In this document: positions 42,378 to 50,719 of the stretch, piece after piece
Position numbering within the stretch: position 1 is the first letter of the stretch
Layout: each line of letters opens with the position of its first letter
Source of the DNA: Lentibacillus persicus
GTDB lineage: Bacteria; Bacillota; Bacilli; Bacillales; Amphibacillaceae
Assembly (NCBI RefSeq): GCF_900112705.1
Contig: NZ_FOMR01000004.1
Location: forward strand, 248,001 to 312,000
Direction of reading: 5' to 3'
DNA: 64,000 nt
Program-made: the position numbers and the translations under genes
Notes under the pieces: generated by a model
Told to the model about the DNA's origin: nothing
The model's database searches: none
Seen by the model: only the letters and a program-made list of their open reading frames with translations

Positions 42378-42406
42378 TTGACTGGGTTGTTTATTTACTC
42401 AATAAT
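42378..42406 (+). promoter_or_regulatory. Sigma-A promoter of yktB
   Basis: TTGACT (42378-42383), 17 bases, AATAAT (42401-42406), about 45 bases before the yktB start. The rest of the roughly 340-base gap (42110-42451) shows nothing I can name. Confidence 0.55.
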
Positions 42407-42451
42407 AATAATTATAATTTGAATGATGGATGTACTGAAAGGATGAGTAAA

Positions 42452-43069
42452 TTGGGTTTTACCGGGTTTACGGAAAAGGAGTTTAATGCACTGACCATTG
42501 ACGGACTTGATGCCCGTATGGCAGCCATAAGAGAAAATATCCAGCCTAAATTTCAAGCGATTGGCGAAGAACTCTCAGAGCGTCTTTCAAACACGACTGG
42601 ACACGATATGCACGTCCATATTGCCCAGCACGCCAGAAGGACTAAAAACCCGCCAAATGACACATGGATGGCTTTTTGTCATAACAAACGCGGATACAAA
42701 AAACACCCGCATTTTCAAATCGGCTTGTTCGATGACCATTTGTTCATGTGGCTCGCTTTTATTTATGAACTGCCTGACAAAACAGACATTGCTGGCACGT
42801 TCTTGAATCATATGAATGATATTCATGAAACAATTCCCGATCATTATGTCATTTCGCTTGATCACACAAAAAAAGATGCAACATCACTGTCTGAAATTGA
42901 CTTAAAACAAGCGCTAAGCCGTTTTAAAGATGTTAAAAAAGCTGAATTTCTGATTGGAAGGCATTTTTCTTCGGAGGATCCTATTTTACAAGACGGACAA
43001 GCATTTATTAAAGAAGCAAGTAATACATTTGAGACGCTCGCTCCCCTATACAAAATCGTGATGGAATAA
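42452..43069 (+). CDS. yktB: YktB, DUF1054 family protein
   Basis: 205 aa if started at TTG 42452, nine bases after AAAGG, giving GFTGFTEKEFNALTIDGLDARM, the family start; an ATG three codons upstream (42443) directly touches the ribosome site. DUF1054 core: HVHIAQHARRTKNPPNDTWMAF and HFQIGLFDDHLFMWLAFIYE. Unknown function. Convergent with yktA; a repeat-derived hairpin fills the gap. Confidence 0.9.
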   Translation: MGFTGFTEKEFNALTIDGLDARMAAIRENIQPKFQAIGEELSERLSNTTGHDMHVHIAQHARRTKNPPNDTWMAFCHNKRGYKKHPHFQIGLFDDHLFMWLAFIYELPDKTDIAGTFLNHMNDIHETIPDHYVISLDHTKKDATSLSEIDLKQALSRFKDVKKAEFLIGRHFSSEDPILQDGQAFIKEASNTFETLAPLYKIVME

Positions 43070-43074
43070 GAAAA

Positions 43075-43190
43075 AAAGGCTGAGACAAAAGTTTAAAAGT
43101 CATAAAAAGACGAACGATTATTAGGAAAGGAAGCGGGATACACCGCTCCGGAAATATGCTCCGCTAACCTTGATTATCGTTCGTCTTTCA
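43075..43190. repeat. Internally deleted copy of the 15.2-kb palindromic element
   Basis: 43105-43160 is identical over 56 bases to 15183-15238; then the whole central palindrome is missing, and the right arm resumes with CCGCTAA and ATCGTTCGTCTTT (43176-43188), which pairs with AAAGACGAACGAT (43106-43118). The left outer arm (GGCTGAGACAAAA) is kept and the right outer arm is lost. It forms a hairpin between the convergent yktB and yktA genes. Confidence 0.85.
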
Positions 43191-43205
43191 TAATGCTCTG
43201 TTCAA

Positions 43206-43493
43206 TTACGGCCCGGTCTCTTTTTCCTGCATCTTAATTTTTTCCTGATCGCTTTCCCGCGCCTTTTTTACCACCGGATAACTGGCATAGCCGGAAGCTT
43301 GCTTAAATTCACGAAAATAGGTTTTCTCCTCGCTCTTAGCCGGAACAACCTGTTTAAACTTGTTGTAAGCGGCAAGCAAATCTTTTCTGTTTACACGTTT
43401 TTCATATGCCTGTTCGATTAAAGCAAAAAAATTAACAACATCAATGACTTCCTGCATAGACCATGTATCGTCCATTGGGTAATGGTAATTCAT
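43206..43493 (-). CDS. yktA: YktA, UPF0223 family protein
   Basis: 95 aa. Begins MNYHYPMDDTWSMQEVIDVVNFFALIEQAYEKRVNRKDLLAAYNKFK, the UPF0223 signature, and continues with FREFKQASGYASYPVVKKA. Unknown function. GAGGTGA lies 12 bases before ATG 43491-43493. Follows the nitronate monooxygenase-like gene by 15 bases on the same strand, so the two are probably cotranscribed. Confidence 0.92.
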   Translation of the reverse strand: MNYHYPMDDTWSMQEVIDVVNFFALIEQAYEKRVNRKDLLAAYNKFKQVVPAKSEEKTYFREFKQASGYASYPVVKKARESDQEKIKMQEKETGP

Positions 43494-43508
43494 TATTGTT
43501 TAGTCACC

Positions 43509-44474
43509 TCAATCAGCCCATTTTTTTCTAATTCCTTCTGCTTCCTCAATCATCGATTCAATCAGTTCGCTGACAGTTGGGATATCGCTTATTCTCCCAG
43601 CCCCCTGGCCTGCCCAGCCAAATCCTTTCGTGGCGTTTCCTTCATAAATATAATGCATGTTTGCCTCTCCGCTAATATAAGATTTTAACGATTCATAATC
43701 CCCTTCATTTTCTTTCTCAATTTCCAGGATTTTATCTGTCCATGTGTTTTTCAGCGCTCTTGCGGGCGTTCCCAGCGTGCGTTTAATAACTGTCGTGGCA
43801 TTTTCATCGGCATCAAGCAATGCTTGTTTATATGCGGGATGGGCATCAACACATTCCTTAGTCGCAATAAAACGAGTGCCCATTTCGATACCTTCAGCAC
43901 CGAGTGCAAGTGCTGCCATCATACCACGACCATCAACGATCCCTCCTGAAGCGATTACAGGAATGGATACTGAATCAGCCACCTGAGGCGTAAGGACCGA
44001 GGTTCCTATATCATTACGGCCAAGATGTCCGCCTCCTTCCTGACCGACGACCATGACAGCATCAGCTCCCAATTCTTCAGCCTTTTCCGCTTGCCGTCGC
44101 GCGGCAGTTAAAACAAGTTTTTTAATTGGATGGTCCTTCACCATGTCAAGGACGCCTTTAGGGTTGCCTCCTGTCACTGAAATAACCGGAACTTCTTCAT
44201 CAACTGCAACCTGCACCATATGTTCATAAGCTCTGCCATGCTGACCAATCGCAAAATTGACGCCAAATGGCTTATCTGTCATTGTCTTTACCTTTTTAAT
44301 TTCTGCTCGCAATGACTCGGAATCCGGAAGGCTCATTGCCGTTATTTGCCCAAGTCCGCCTACATTGGACACGGCAGCCGCCAGGTCAGCATAAGCAAGG
44401 TAAGCAAGCCCTCCTTGTACAATCGGATACTCAATATGTAGTAAATCAGTCAGTTCGGTCTCCCACCTCATCAT
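43509..44474 (-). CDS. Nitronate monooxygenase / FabK-like FMN protein
   Basis: 321 aa TIM-barrel flavoprotein: YPIVQGGLAYLAYADLAAAVSNVGGLGQI (about 16-44), GVNFAI, VVGQEGGGHLGR (about 140-151, catalytic His region), IPVIASGGIVDGRGMMAALALGAEGIEMGTRFIAT (about 170-204). The family oxidises alkyl nitronates such as propionate-3-nitronate, or acts as enoyl-ACP reductase II (FabK); the sequence alone does not decide. GAGAGGG before ATG 44472-44474. Not part of the B. subtilis neighbourhood. Confidence 0.82.
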   Translation of the reverse strand: MMRWETELTDLLHIEYPIVQGGLAYLAYADLAAAVSNVGGLGQITAMSLPDSESLRAEIKKVKTMTDKPFGVNFAIGQHGRAYEHMVQVAVDEEVPVISVTGGNPKGVLDMVKDHPIKKLVLTAARRQAEKAEELGADAVMVVGQEGGGHLGRNDIGTSVLTPQVADSVSIPVIASGGIVDGRGMMAALALGAEGIEMGTRFIATKECVDAHPAYKQALLDADENATTVIKRTLGTPARALKNTWTDKILEIEKENEGDYESLKSYISGEANMHYIYEGNATKGFGWAGQGAGRISDIPTVSELIESMIEEAEGIRKKWAD

Positions 44475-44578
44475 AACTACCCTCTCCCTTTTTATTCTAT
44501 CTTATCATTAATGGACCGTTTGTTTCTAATTCGAGAAATAAAAAAACAACTGCACAAATGAAAATGCAGTTGAATGAT

Positions 44579-44592
44579 GAAAGCGCTGTTAT
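44579..44592 (+). promoter_or_regulatory. cre-like site inside the SR1 3' region
   Basis: TGAAAGCGCTGTTA fits the catabolite-response pattern TGWAANCGNTNWCA at 13 of 14 positions. It lies between the SR1P stop and the terminator, so CcpA could act only as a roadblock; it may be chance. Confidence 0.25.
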
Positions 44593-44600
44593 TTTTTGTT

Positions 44601-44705
44601 TTACTTCCCCCCACAAGTTGGGCAAACACTATAATATGTTGTCACTTTCTCATCATTAAAATGCTCAATCACTTTTTGGCAGTCCTGACAGACGATCGTT
44701 CCCAT
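44601..44705 (-). CDS. sr1P: SR1P, GapA-binding peptide
   Basis: 34 aa: starts MGTIVCQDCQKVIEHF and has two cysteine pairs, CQDC (6-9) and CPTC (28-31). The MGTIVCQDC start and DEKVTT middle are what I remember of the SR1P family. In B. subtilis SR1P binds GapA and promotes RNase J1 activity on it. Ribosome site AAAAGGAG 9-10 bases before ATG 44703-44705. Encoded inside the SR1-like RNA; rnjA is in the same window. Confidence 0.82.
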   Translation of the reverse strand: MGTIVCQDCQKVIEHFNDEKVTTYYSVCPTCGGK

Positions 44706-44747
44706 TTATCCCAGCTCCTTTTATATTAATTAGAATAAGTTATTTAT

Positions 44748-44776
44748 ATTATAATGTGACACATTTAAAAAATCAA
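44748..44776 (-). promoter_or_regulatory. Promoter of the SR1-type RNA
   Basis: TTGATT (44771-44776), 17-base spacer, perfect TATAAT (44748-44753) on the minus strand. The surrounding sequence is very AT-rich. Confidence 0.75.
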
Positions 44777-44852
44777 CCCTTTATTAGTATGACATAATTA
44801 AAAAATATGTTTTAATTTACTTTTGTGATAAATATCGACTTGCCATTAGAAT

Positions 44853-44886
44853 AAAAGCAGCCAGCTATTCAGATAGCTGGCTGCTT
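44853..44886 (-). terminator. Terminator after the polysaccharide deacetylase gene
   Basis: Thirteen-base-pair perfect stem AAGCAGCCAGCTA/TAGCTGGCTGCTT (44855-44867 with 44874-44886), then TTTTATTCT on the minus strand. Confidence 0.85.
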
Positions 44887-44902
44887 GACGATGTTTATTT
44901 TT

Positions 44903-45808
44903 TTAGTCAATCGTTTTTATAGTTTTAGGATCTGCAATTTTATAGCCTTTATCCCGCAACCCCGCTACAATATCCTCTAGCGCTGCTGCTGTCCATTCGC
45001 GATCGTGCATCAGCAAGTTTGCACCCGGCTTCAGCAAACTGTGGGGGACATCGACTTCCGGGCCTTTTCCCGTAACCATCGCTTCTGTAAGCTTTTCAGC
45101 ATCCATATACGGCTCAAAATAATCATAGCCATACGTCCAATTCATTACAACCATTCCTTCATTTTCGGCGACTTTTTTGGAATACTCAGTGTTGGCACCG
45201 TTTGGAGCTCTGAAGAATTTCGGGCGTTCACCAATTATATCCTCTATCTCATCACTTAAAGTAACAATTTCATTTTTTTGTTCCTCGCGCGGCAAGTCAG
45301 GAAGAAATGGATGACTATCCGTGTGGTTGCCTATTTCAAACCCCAGTTTTTTAATTTGTTTCAATACATCCTTATCCAATTGGCTCTTGAGAAAATGGCC
45401 ATTAACGAAAAAAATTGCACCGGCGTTAAGATCTTTTAAGGTCCTGGCCATATCCAGAGCGTGACTATCCGGTACATCGTCAATTGTCAGCAGCACCGCT
45501 TTCTCGGTTGCCTCTTCATTTACCGGTACAATTGATGACGTTTCACTATCGACTTGATAGAGCGTTTCAACAGGCTTTTCTTCTGAGGATTCGCTTTCAT
45601 CTTGTTGATTTTTTTTCTCAGCAGCATTTTCTTCGTCAGGTTTACCTTCTTCTTTTGATTTTTCTTGATCGTCTTTATTCTTTTCAGTTTTTTCTTGCGG
45701 CGTATTCTGTTCTGAACCCTCTGAATTCGTTTCGTCCTCGGCAGACAAATCGCCACATGCCGTTAAAAAAACCACCGTCAACATAATCATCCCTGCGATG
45801 TTTTTCAA
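44903..45808 (-). CDS. Polysaccharide deacetylase lipoprotein
   Basis: 301 aa. Lipobox LTAC (Cys18), a long Glu/Lys/Asp linker (about 22-80), then a NodB domain: TIDDVP (catalytic Asp110-Asp111), HTDSH (metal-binding His162 and His166), RAPNG (200-204) and LLMHD (265-269). All five NodB motifs are present, with TIDDVP in place of the usual TFDDGP. Probably deacetylates cell-wall N-acetyl sugars outside the membrane; peptidoglycan is the likely substrate but not proven. Start TTG 45806-45808, 6 bases after GGGGGAGG. Divergent from the BCCT gene. Confidence 0.87.
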   Translation of the reverse strand: MKNIAGMIMLTVVFLTACGDLSAEDETNSEGSEQNTPQEKTEKNKDDQEKSKEEGKPDEENAAEKKNQQDESESSEEKPVETLYQVDSETSSIVPVNEEATEKAVLLTIDDVPDSHALDMARTLKDLNAGAIFFVNGHFLKSQLDKDVLKQIKKLGFEIGNHTDSHPFLPDLPREEQKNEIVTLSDEIEDIIGERPKFFRAPNGANTEYSKKVAENEGMVVMNWTYGYDYFEPYMDAEKLTEAMVTGKGPEVDVPHSLLKPGANLLMHDREWTAAALEDIVAGLRDKGYKIADPKTIKTID

Positions 45809-46150
45809 TGTTGTCCTCCCCCTAAATATGTACTACGTATATTATAGAATAATTTTAGCGCATTTGACTATACCGTATTTGTTTATTTACTTATTATTTG
45901 GGTACTAGTAAACAGTATGACTTTAATTTTCCGGGGTAGAATAAGATCACAGCATTCTAGCTTGAATCGTGCATCATCTTATGTTTAAATACATAACTGT
46001 GTTATTTTGACAAACATCGACAATTGCACAGGAGCGTTTTAATTCTAAACACATTCATTATGGGAGTTAATAATCGTAATCGGACACATGCGCGAAATCA
46101 TCCAATGATGAGTTTGGTTATCTTAAATTACACTATAGGGAGGTCTTAAT
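45809..46150. other. Divergent intergenic region, deacetylase/BCCT
   Basis: 342 bases with no gene. On the minus strand a TATAAT (about 45840) may serve the deacetylase gene, with a weak -35. On the plus strand TTGACA at about 46008 lacks a good -10. The only firm element is the GGGAGG ribosome site at 46138-46143 for the BCCT gene. Confidence 0.4.
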
Positions 46151-47770
46151 ATTAATTCCAAAAAAGTCACAGCTGTCTTTTGGGTGTCATTGGTACTAGT
46201 AGGTATTTTCATCGCTTGGGGCGCTCTACTGCCCGATAATGTTGAAAATGTTTTAGGTGTAGTCGACGGGTTTATTTCAGATACTTTCGGCTGGTTCTAC
46301 CTGATTGTTACAACAGCATTTGTCATACTTGCTTTATATTTAGTGTTTGGACCATACGGAAAGATCAAGCTTGGACGACCTGATGACAAACCGGAATATA
46401 GTTATTTTACCTGGTTTGCATTTTTATTCACTGCCGGCATGGGGGTCGGTCTCGTATTTTACGGTGTCACGGAACCTTTAACACACTTTTATTCACCCCC
46501 TTCCGCTGAACCAGAGACAACTGCAGCTGCAAAACAGTCAATGCAGTATACTTTGTTTCACTGGGGAGTTCACCCATGGGCCACATATGCGGTACTTGCC
46601 TTGACACTGGCTTATTTCAAATTCCGTCACCGAGCCCCTGCATTAATCAGTGCAGCTTTTGCGCCACTGATTGGCGACCGATCTAAAGGCGGCTGGGGAA
46701 TTGCCATTGATACACTGGCCGTGTTTGCTACCGTATTCGGTATTGCAACGTCGCTTGGTCTTGGTGCCACACAGATTACAGCAGGGTTGAGTTTCACTTT
46801 TGGGGGGATCCCTAATAACCTGACAACGAATCTAATTGTCATTTCAGTCATCACTTTATTATTCATGCTTTCTGCTACAACAGGAATTAATCGCGGAATC
46901 CGTTATTTAAGCTGGACAAATATCGTACTTGCGATTTCATTAATGCTCTTTGTATTTGTGCTTGGATCGTCGGTGAAAATGGTTGAATCTTTTACCACAA
47001 CGTTAGGGAATTATATACAAAATCTCCCGACTATGACATTTGGTATGAATGCATTTGAAGGCGACAGAGGCTTTCTTAATTCTTGGACACTCTTTTACTG
47101 GGCTTGGTGGATTGGCTGGTCTCCATTTGTCGGCACCTTTATTGCCCGTGTTTCCCGAGGAAGGACCATTCGCGAATTCGTTCTTGGCGTAACTGCCGTA
47201 CCGGTCGTTTTCAGCGCCTTCTGGTTCTCTGTTTTTGGTACCGCCGGCTTTGAAATGGACAAAGCTGAAGGCGGCGTTATCTATCAGTTAATGAATGAAA
47301 TGGGGAATGAAGTAGCTTTATTTGCATTCCTTGAATCACAACCGGCAGCTGCCCTTGTTATCGGTATTGCAGTCCTTTTGATTACGTCATTTTTCGTTAC
47401 ATCGGCCGATTCCGGTACATTTGTGCTTGGCATGCTGACAACCGGCGGCAAATTAAACCCGGGTGTTAGTGTTAAAGCCACTTGGGGAATAATCCTGGCG
47501 GCAACGGCTGCAGTACTATTATGGTCGGGCGGTCTTTCAGCACTGCAAATGGCCATGCTGATTGCAGCGTTCCCATTTGCAATCTTAATGGTGATCATGT
47601 GTGTTTCGCTAATAAAAGCACTCAAAAGTGAACATGGTATTTTGCAGATGGAAACCAAGCAGCGTGAGTATGACCCCGAATTCCGTGAAAAGCAGCGCAA
47701 AGAACTTAAAAGAATGCGTGAAGGATTTGAGGAAAAACTTCCGGATACTGAAGATGAACGAGAATTTTGA
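46151..47770 (+). CDS. BCCT family glycine betaine/choline transporter (OpuD-like)
   Basis: Secondary transporter for quaternary-ammonium osmolytes, twelve helices. GMGVGLVFYGVTEPLTHF (helix 3), HWGVHPWATYAV and the BCCT signature WAWWIGWSPFVGTFIARVSRGRTIREF are clear; an acidic/basic C-terminal tail may sense osmolarity. The best start is ATT 46151-46153: GGGAGG lies 7 bases upstream and the product then begins NSKKVTAVFWVSLVLVG, completing helix 1 as in relatives (539 aa). The first standard start in frame, GTG 46184, would cut into helix 1 and has no ribosome site. Not present at this place in B. subtilis. Confidence 0.9.
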   Translation: MNSKKVTAVFWVSLVLVGIFIAWGALLPDNVENVLGVVDGFISDTFGWFYLIVTTAFVILALYLVFGPYGKIKLGRPDDKPEYSYFTWFAFLFTAGMGVGLVFYGVTEPLTHFYSPPSAEPETTAAAKQSMQYTLFHWGVHPWATYAVLALTLAYFKFRHRAPALISAAFAPLIGDRSKGGWGIAIDTLAVFATVFGIATSLGLGATQITAGLSFTFGGIPNNLTTNLIVISVITLLFMLSATTGINRGIRYLSWTNIVLAISLMLFVFVLGSSVKMVESFTTTLGNYIQNLPTMTFGMNAFEGDRGFLNSWTLFYWAWWIGWSPFVGTFIARVSRGRTIREFVLGVTAVPVVFSAFWFSVFGTAGFEMDKAEGGVIYQLMNEMGNEVALFAFLESQPAAALVIGIAVLLITSFFVTSADSGTFVLGMLTTGGKLNPGVSVKATWGIILAATAAVLLWSGGLSALQMAMLIAAFPFAILMVIMCVSLIKALKSEHGILQMETKQREYDPEFREKQRKELKRMREGFEEKLPDTEDEREF

Positions 47771-47774
47771 TACA

Positions 47775-47819
47775 AAAAGCTGTCCAGAGCAAGAGAGCGT
47801 CTCTGGACAGCTTTTTTCT
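47775..47819 (+). terminator. Terminator after the BCCT gene
   Basis: Stem AAGCTGTCCAGA/TCTGGACAGCTT with a 13-base loop, followed by TTTTTT. Confidence 0.9.
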
Positions 47820-47907
47820 GCAATGCACCCACTGGAATTGCAATGAAGGAATAAACCATTAATACATCCAATTTACTTTACGACTACAACTCTTACTGAA
47901 GCAACAA

Positions 47908-47953
47908 AGAAAAAATACCGCTGCACCCACTTTTCGTGGATACAGCGGTATTT
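47908..47953 (-). terminator. Terminator after pdhD
   Basis: Stem AAATACCGCTG/CAGCGGTATTT (47913-47923 with 47943-47953), followed by TTTTTTC on the minus strand; closes the pdhABCD operon. Confidence 0.85.
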
Positions 47954-47967
47954 CTTTAAGAGATTTT

Positions 47968-49374
47968 TTACATCGTATGAATTGGCGTGCCCAATGCAAC
48001 GTCAGCTGCTTCCATGGTTACTTCACCAAGTGTAGGATGCGCATGAATAGTAAGTGCAATATCTTCAGCCGTCATGCCAGCTTCGATTGCCAGTCCAATT
48101 TCAGCGATAACATCACTTGAATTTGGTCCGACAACTTGTGCGCCGATTACAAGTCCATCTTCTTTTCGGGTAATCAACTTCATAAATCCATCTGTGCTGT
48201 TAAGCGACAATGCGCGGCCATTCGCACCAAACGGGAATTTAGATGCTTTAACATCGTAGCCGGCATCTTTTGCTTCCTGTTCAGAGTAGCCAACACTTGC
48301 AAGTTCCGGATCTGAGAAAACAACAGATGGGATGGCAAGATAATCAATTTCTGATTTTTCACCGCTGATGACTTCCGCTGCTACTTTGCCTTCATAAGAG
48401 GCTTTATGAGCCAACGGGAGCCCCTCAACGATATCGCCAATCGCATAAATGTTATCGATATTTGTCCGGCATTGTTTATCAGTTTGAATAAGTCCTTTAT
48501 CATCAACCTCAATACCTACTTGCTCAAGGCCGATGTCTTCTGTATTTGGACGCCGTCCGACTGTAACAAGTACATAATCAGCTTCAATCGTTTCTTCTTT
48601 CTCATTCGCTTCATAAGTTACTTTTACACCGTCTTCAGTTTCTTCAACATCTTTTGCCATGGCTTTTGTGACGACCGTAACATTTTTATTTTTAAGGCCT
48701 TTTTTAATTGGCTGTTTAAGTTGTTTCTCAAATGTGCCAAGAATTTCGTCCATACCTTCAAGAACTGTGACTTCGGTGCCAAAATTGGCATACGCTGTTC
48801 CAAGCTCAATGCCAATATAGCCACCGCCGACGACAACCATTTTTTCAGGAATCTCCTGAAGATTTAATGCACCGGTGGAATCCAGCACGCGATCTGAGAA
48901 TTTGAAGTTCGGAATCTCAATAGGTGTTGAACCGGTCGCAATAATGCAGTTATTGAACGTATAAGACTGTGAGTTTTTCTCATCCATTACTTTGACAGTG
49001 TTTTTGTCGACAAAGTATACTTCTCCTTTTACAATGTCCACTTTGTTGCCTTTAAGCAGACTTTCAACCCCTGAAGTAAGTTTATTGACGACCTTGCCTT
49101 TCCATTCCTGCACTTTGGAGAAATCGACCGAAACATTCTCAGTGCTGATACCGAGCTCTTCATTGCCGTGTGCATACTCCGTTTTATGACCGGCTTCAAT
49201 TAAGGCTTTGGAAGGGATACAGCCGACGTTCAGACAAACGCCACCAAGGTCACCCTTCTCCACAATTGTTACCTTTTGGCCTTTTTGAGCAGCCCGGATG
49301 GCAGCTACATAGCCACCCGGCCCCGCTCCAACTACGAGTGTGTCTGTTTCAATTGGAAAATCTCCTACTACCAT
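47968..49374 (-). CDS. pdhD: PdhD, dihydrolipoamide dehydrogenase (E3)
   Basis: 468 aa flavoprotein that reoxidises dihydrolipoamide and reduces NAD+. FAD loop [17 protein letters not shown] (about 15-31), redox disulfide [13 protein letters not shown] (about 44-56), NAD loop [12 protein letters not shown] (about 182-193) and the C-terminal HAHPTLGE with the catalytic His-Glu pair. Serves pyruvate dehydrogenase and probably other 2-oxo acid complexes. Three bases separate it from pdhC. Last gene of the operon. Confidence 0.97.
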   Translation of the reverse strand: MVVGDFPIETDTLVVGAGPGGYVAAIRAAQKGQKVTIVEKGDLGGVCLNVGCIPSKALIEAGHKTEYAHGNEELGISTENVSVDFSKVQEWKGKVVNKLTSGVESLLKGNKVDIVKGEVYFVDKNTVKVMDEKNSQSYTFNNCIIATGSTPIEIPNFKFSDRVLDSTGALNLQEIPEKMVVVGGGYIGIELGTAYANFGTEVTVLEGMDEILGTFEKQLKQPIKKGLKNKNVTVVTKAMAKDVEETEDGVKVTYEANEKEETIEADYVLVTVGRRPNTEDIGLEQVGIEVDDKGLIQTDKQCRTNIDNIYAIGDIVEGLPLAHKASYEGKVAAEVISGEKSEIDYLAIPSVVFSDPELASVGYSEQEAKDAGYDVKASKFPFGANGRALSLNSTDGFMKLITRKEDGLVIGAQVVGPNSSDVIAEIGLAIEAGMTAEDIALTIHAHPTLGEVTMEAADVALGTPIHTM

Positions 49375-49377
49375 AAT

Positions 49378-50697
49378 CTACGCCTCCATCATAATTAATT
49401 GTGGATCGTTCAGCAACCGCTTGATTTGATTAAGTGCCAGCTGTCCTGTTGCACCATCTACAATACGGTGGTCAAAGCTTAGAGACACTGCCAACACAGG
49501 CGCTATAACAATTTCGCCGTTGCGGACAATCGGTTTTTCCTGAATGCGTCCTATTCCAAGAATAGCTGCTTCCGGATAATTAAGGACAGGCGTAAACCAC
49601 TGCCCACCGGCAGAACCAATGTTTGTTATTGTATTGGAAGCACCTTTCATCTCCTCAGGTGACAGTTTACCACTCCGGGCTTTTTCTGCCAATTCATTGA
49701 CTTCCTGAGAAATCGAGAATATCGATTTGCGGTCCGCATCTTTAACAACCGGCACCAGCAATCCTCTGTCGGTGTCTGCGGCTATACCGATATTGTAATA
49801 ATGCTTATGGATGATTTCGTTTGTGTCATCATCAACTGCCGCATTTAATATCGGGTATTTCTTTGATGCTGAGATTAAGGCTTTAGCGACATATGGCAAA
49901 TAAGTCAGCTTAATATCTTGTTCTGCTGCAACCTCTTTAAATTTCTTGCGGTGTGCCACAAGTTCAGTAACATCCACTTCATCCATCAACGTCACATGAG
50001 GTGCTTTCGTTTTGGAATTGACCATGGCGTTTGCGATGGATTTTCGGATACTGCTCATCTTCTCACGCGATTCAGGATAGTTTCCTTGTGGAGCGGCGGT
50101 TTGCGCATCTGCGGATTTCTGTTCAGATTCATCCGTTTCAGCAGGCTGTTCTGCTTTCTGATCGCCACTCAAGTAACTGTCCACGTCTTCTTTTAAAATA
50201 CGGCCATTTTTGCCTGACCCTTGCACTTTTTGAATGCTTACATCGTTATCACGTGCATACTTGCGAACAGATGGCATCGCAATTACACGTTTATCTGAAG
50301 ACTGTTCTTCTTTCTCTTCAGATTCAGCTTTCTCAGTTTTGTCATCTTCATCGGACGATTTTTTATCCTCTTCTGCTGAGTGATCTTTTGACTCCTGAGT
50401 ATCTTGTGATGCTTCCTCTTGATCTTCTTCATCCTCGTCCTCGTCCTCAGATTCATAGCCTTCAGCATCAAACGAAATGAGCGTGTCACCTACTTCGGCA
50501 ACTTCTCCTTCACCTACGTGAACTTTGGTAACTGTTCCTTCAACTGGTGACGGAATCTCCACAACTGATTTATCATTCTGTACTTCACACAGTACATCGT
50601 CTTCCTTGACTTCATCGCCCTCTTTTACAAACCATTTGGCGATTTCACCTTCATGGATCCCCTCACCAATATCAGGCAATTTGAAATTAAACGCCAT
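49378..50697 (-). CDS. pdhC: PdhC, dihydrolipoyl acetyltransferase (E2)
   Basis: 439 aa from ATG 50695-50697 with GGAGG 8 bases upstream. Order: one lipoyl domain ([15 protein letters not shown]; lipoyl lysine in [12 protein letters not shown] near 42-44), a highly acidic linker (about 80-140), an E1/E3-binding domain ([16 protein letters not shown], about 145-160), a second acidic linker, then the catalytic domain ending in [12 protein letters not shown] with the active-site His. Forms the core of the complex and transfers acetyl to CoA. The linker acidity is stronger than the Ala/Pro linkers common in relatives. Confidence 0.96.
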   Translation of the reverse strand: MAFNFKLPDIGEGIHEGEIAKWFVKEGDEVKEDDVLCEVQNDKSVVEIPSPVEGTVTKVHVGEGEVAEVGDTLISFDAEGYESEDEDEDEEDQEEASQDTQESKDHSAEEDKKSSDEDDKTEKAESEEKEEQSSDKRVIAMPSVRKYARDNDVSIQKVQGSGKNGRILKEDVDSYLSGDQKAEQPAETDESEQKSADAQTAAPQGNYPESREKMSSIRKSIANAMVNSKTKAPHVTLMDEVDVTELVAHRKKFKEVAAEQDIKLTYLPYVAKALISASKKYPILNAAVDDDTNEIIHKHYYNIGIAADTDRGLLVPVVKDADRKSIFSISQEVNELAEKARSGKLSPEEMKGASNTITNIGSAGGQWFTPVLNYPEAAILGIGRIQEKPIVRNGEIVIAPVLAVSLSFDHRIVDGATGQLALNQIKRLLNDPQLIMMEA

Positions 50698-50719
50698 TAT
50701 GATAGCCTCCAATCATTCA

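Larger units (their letters stand above)
44540..44741 (-). ncRNA. sr1: SR1-type dual-function small RNA
   Basis: About 200 nt transcript predicted between a strong promoter and terminator: -35 TTGATT (44771-44776), 17 bases, -10 TATAAT (44748-44753), start near 44741; terminator CAACTGCA/TGCAGTTG (44547-44554 with 44565-44572) followed by seven T on the minus strand. It carries the SR1P reading frame. In B. subtilis SR1 is about 205 nt, lies near pdhD, pairs with ahrC mRNA, and encodes the GapA-binding peptide SR1P; size, content and neighbourhood agree here. Confidence 0.8.
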
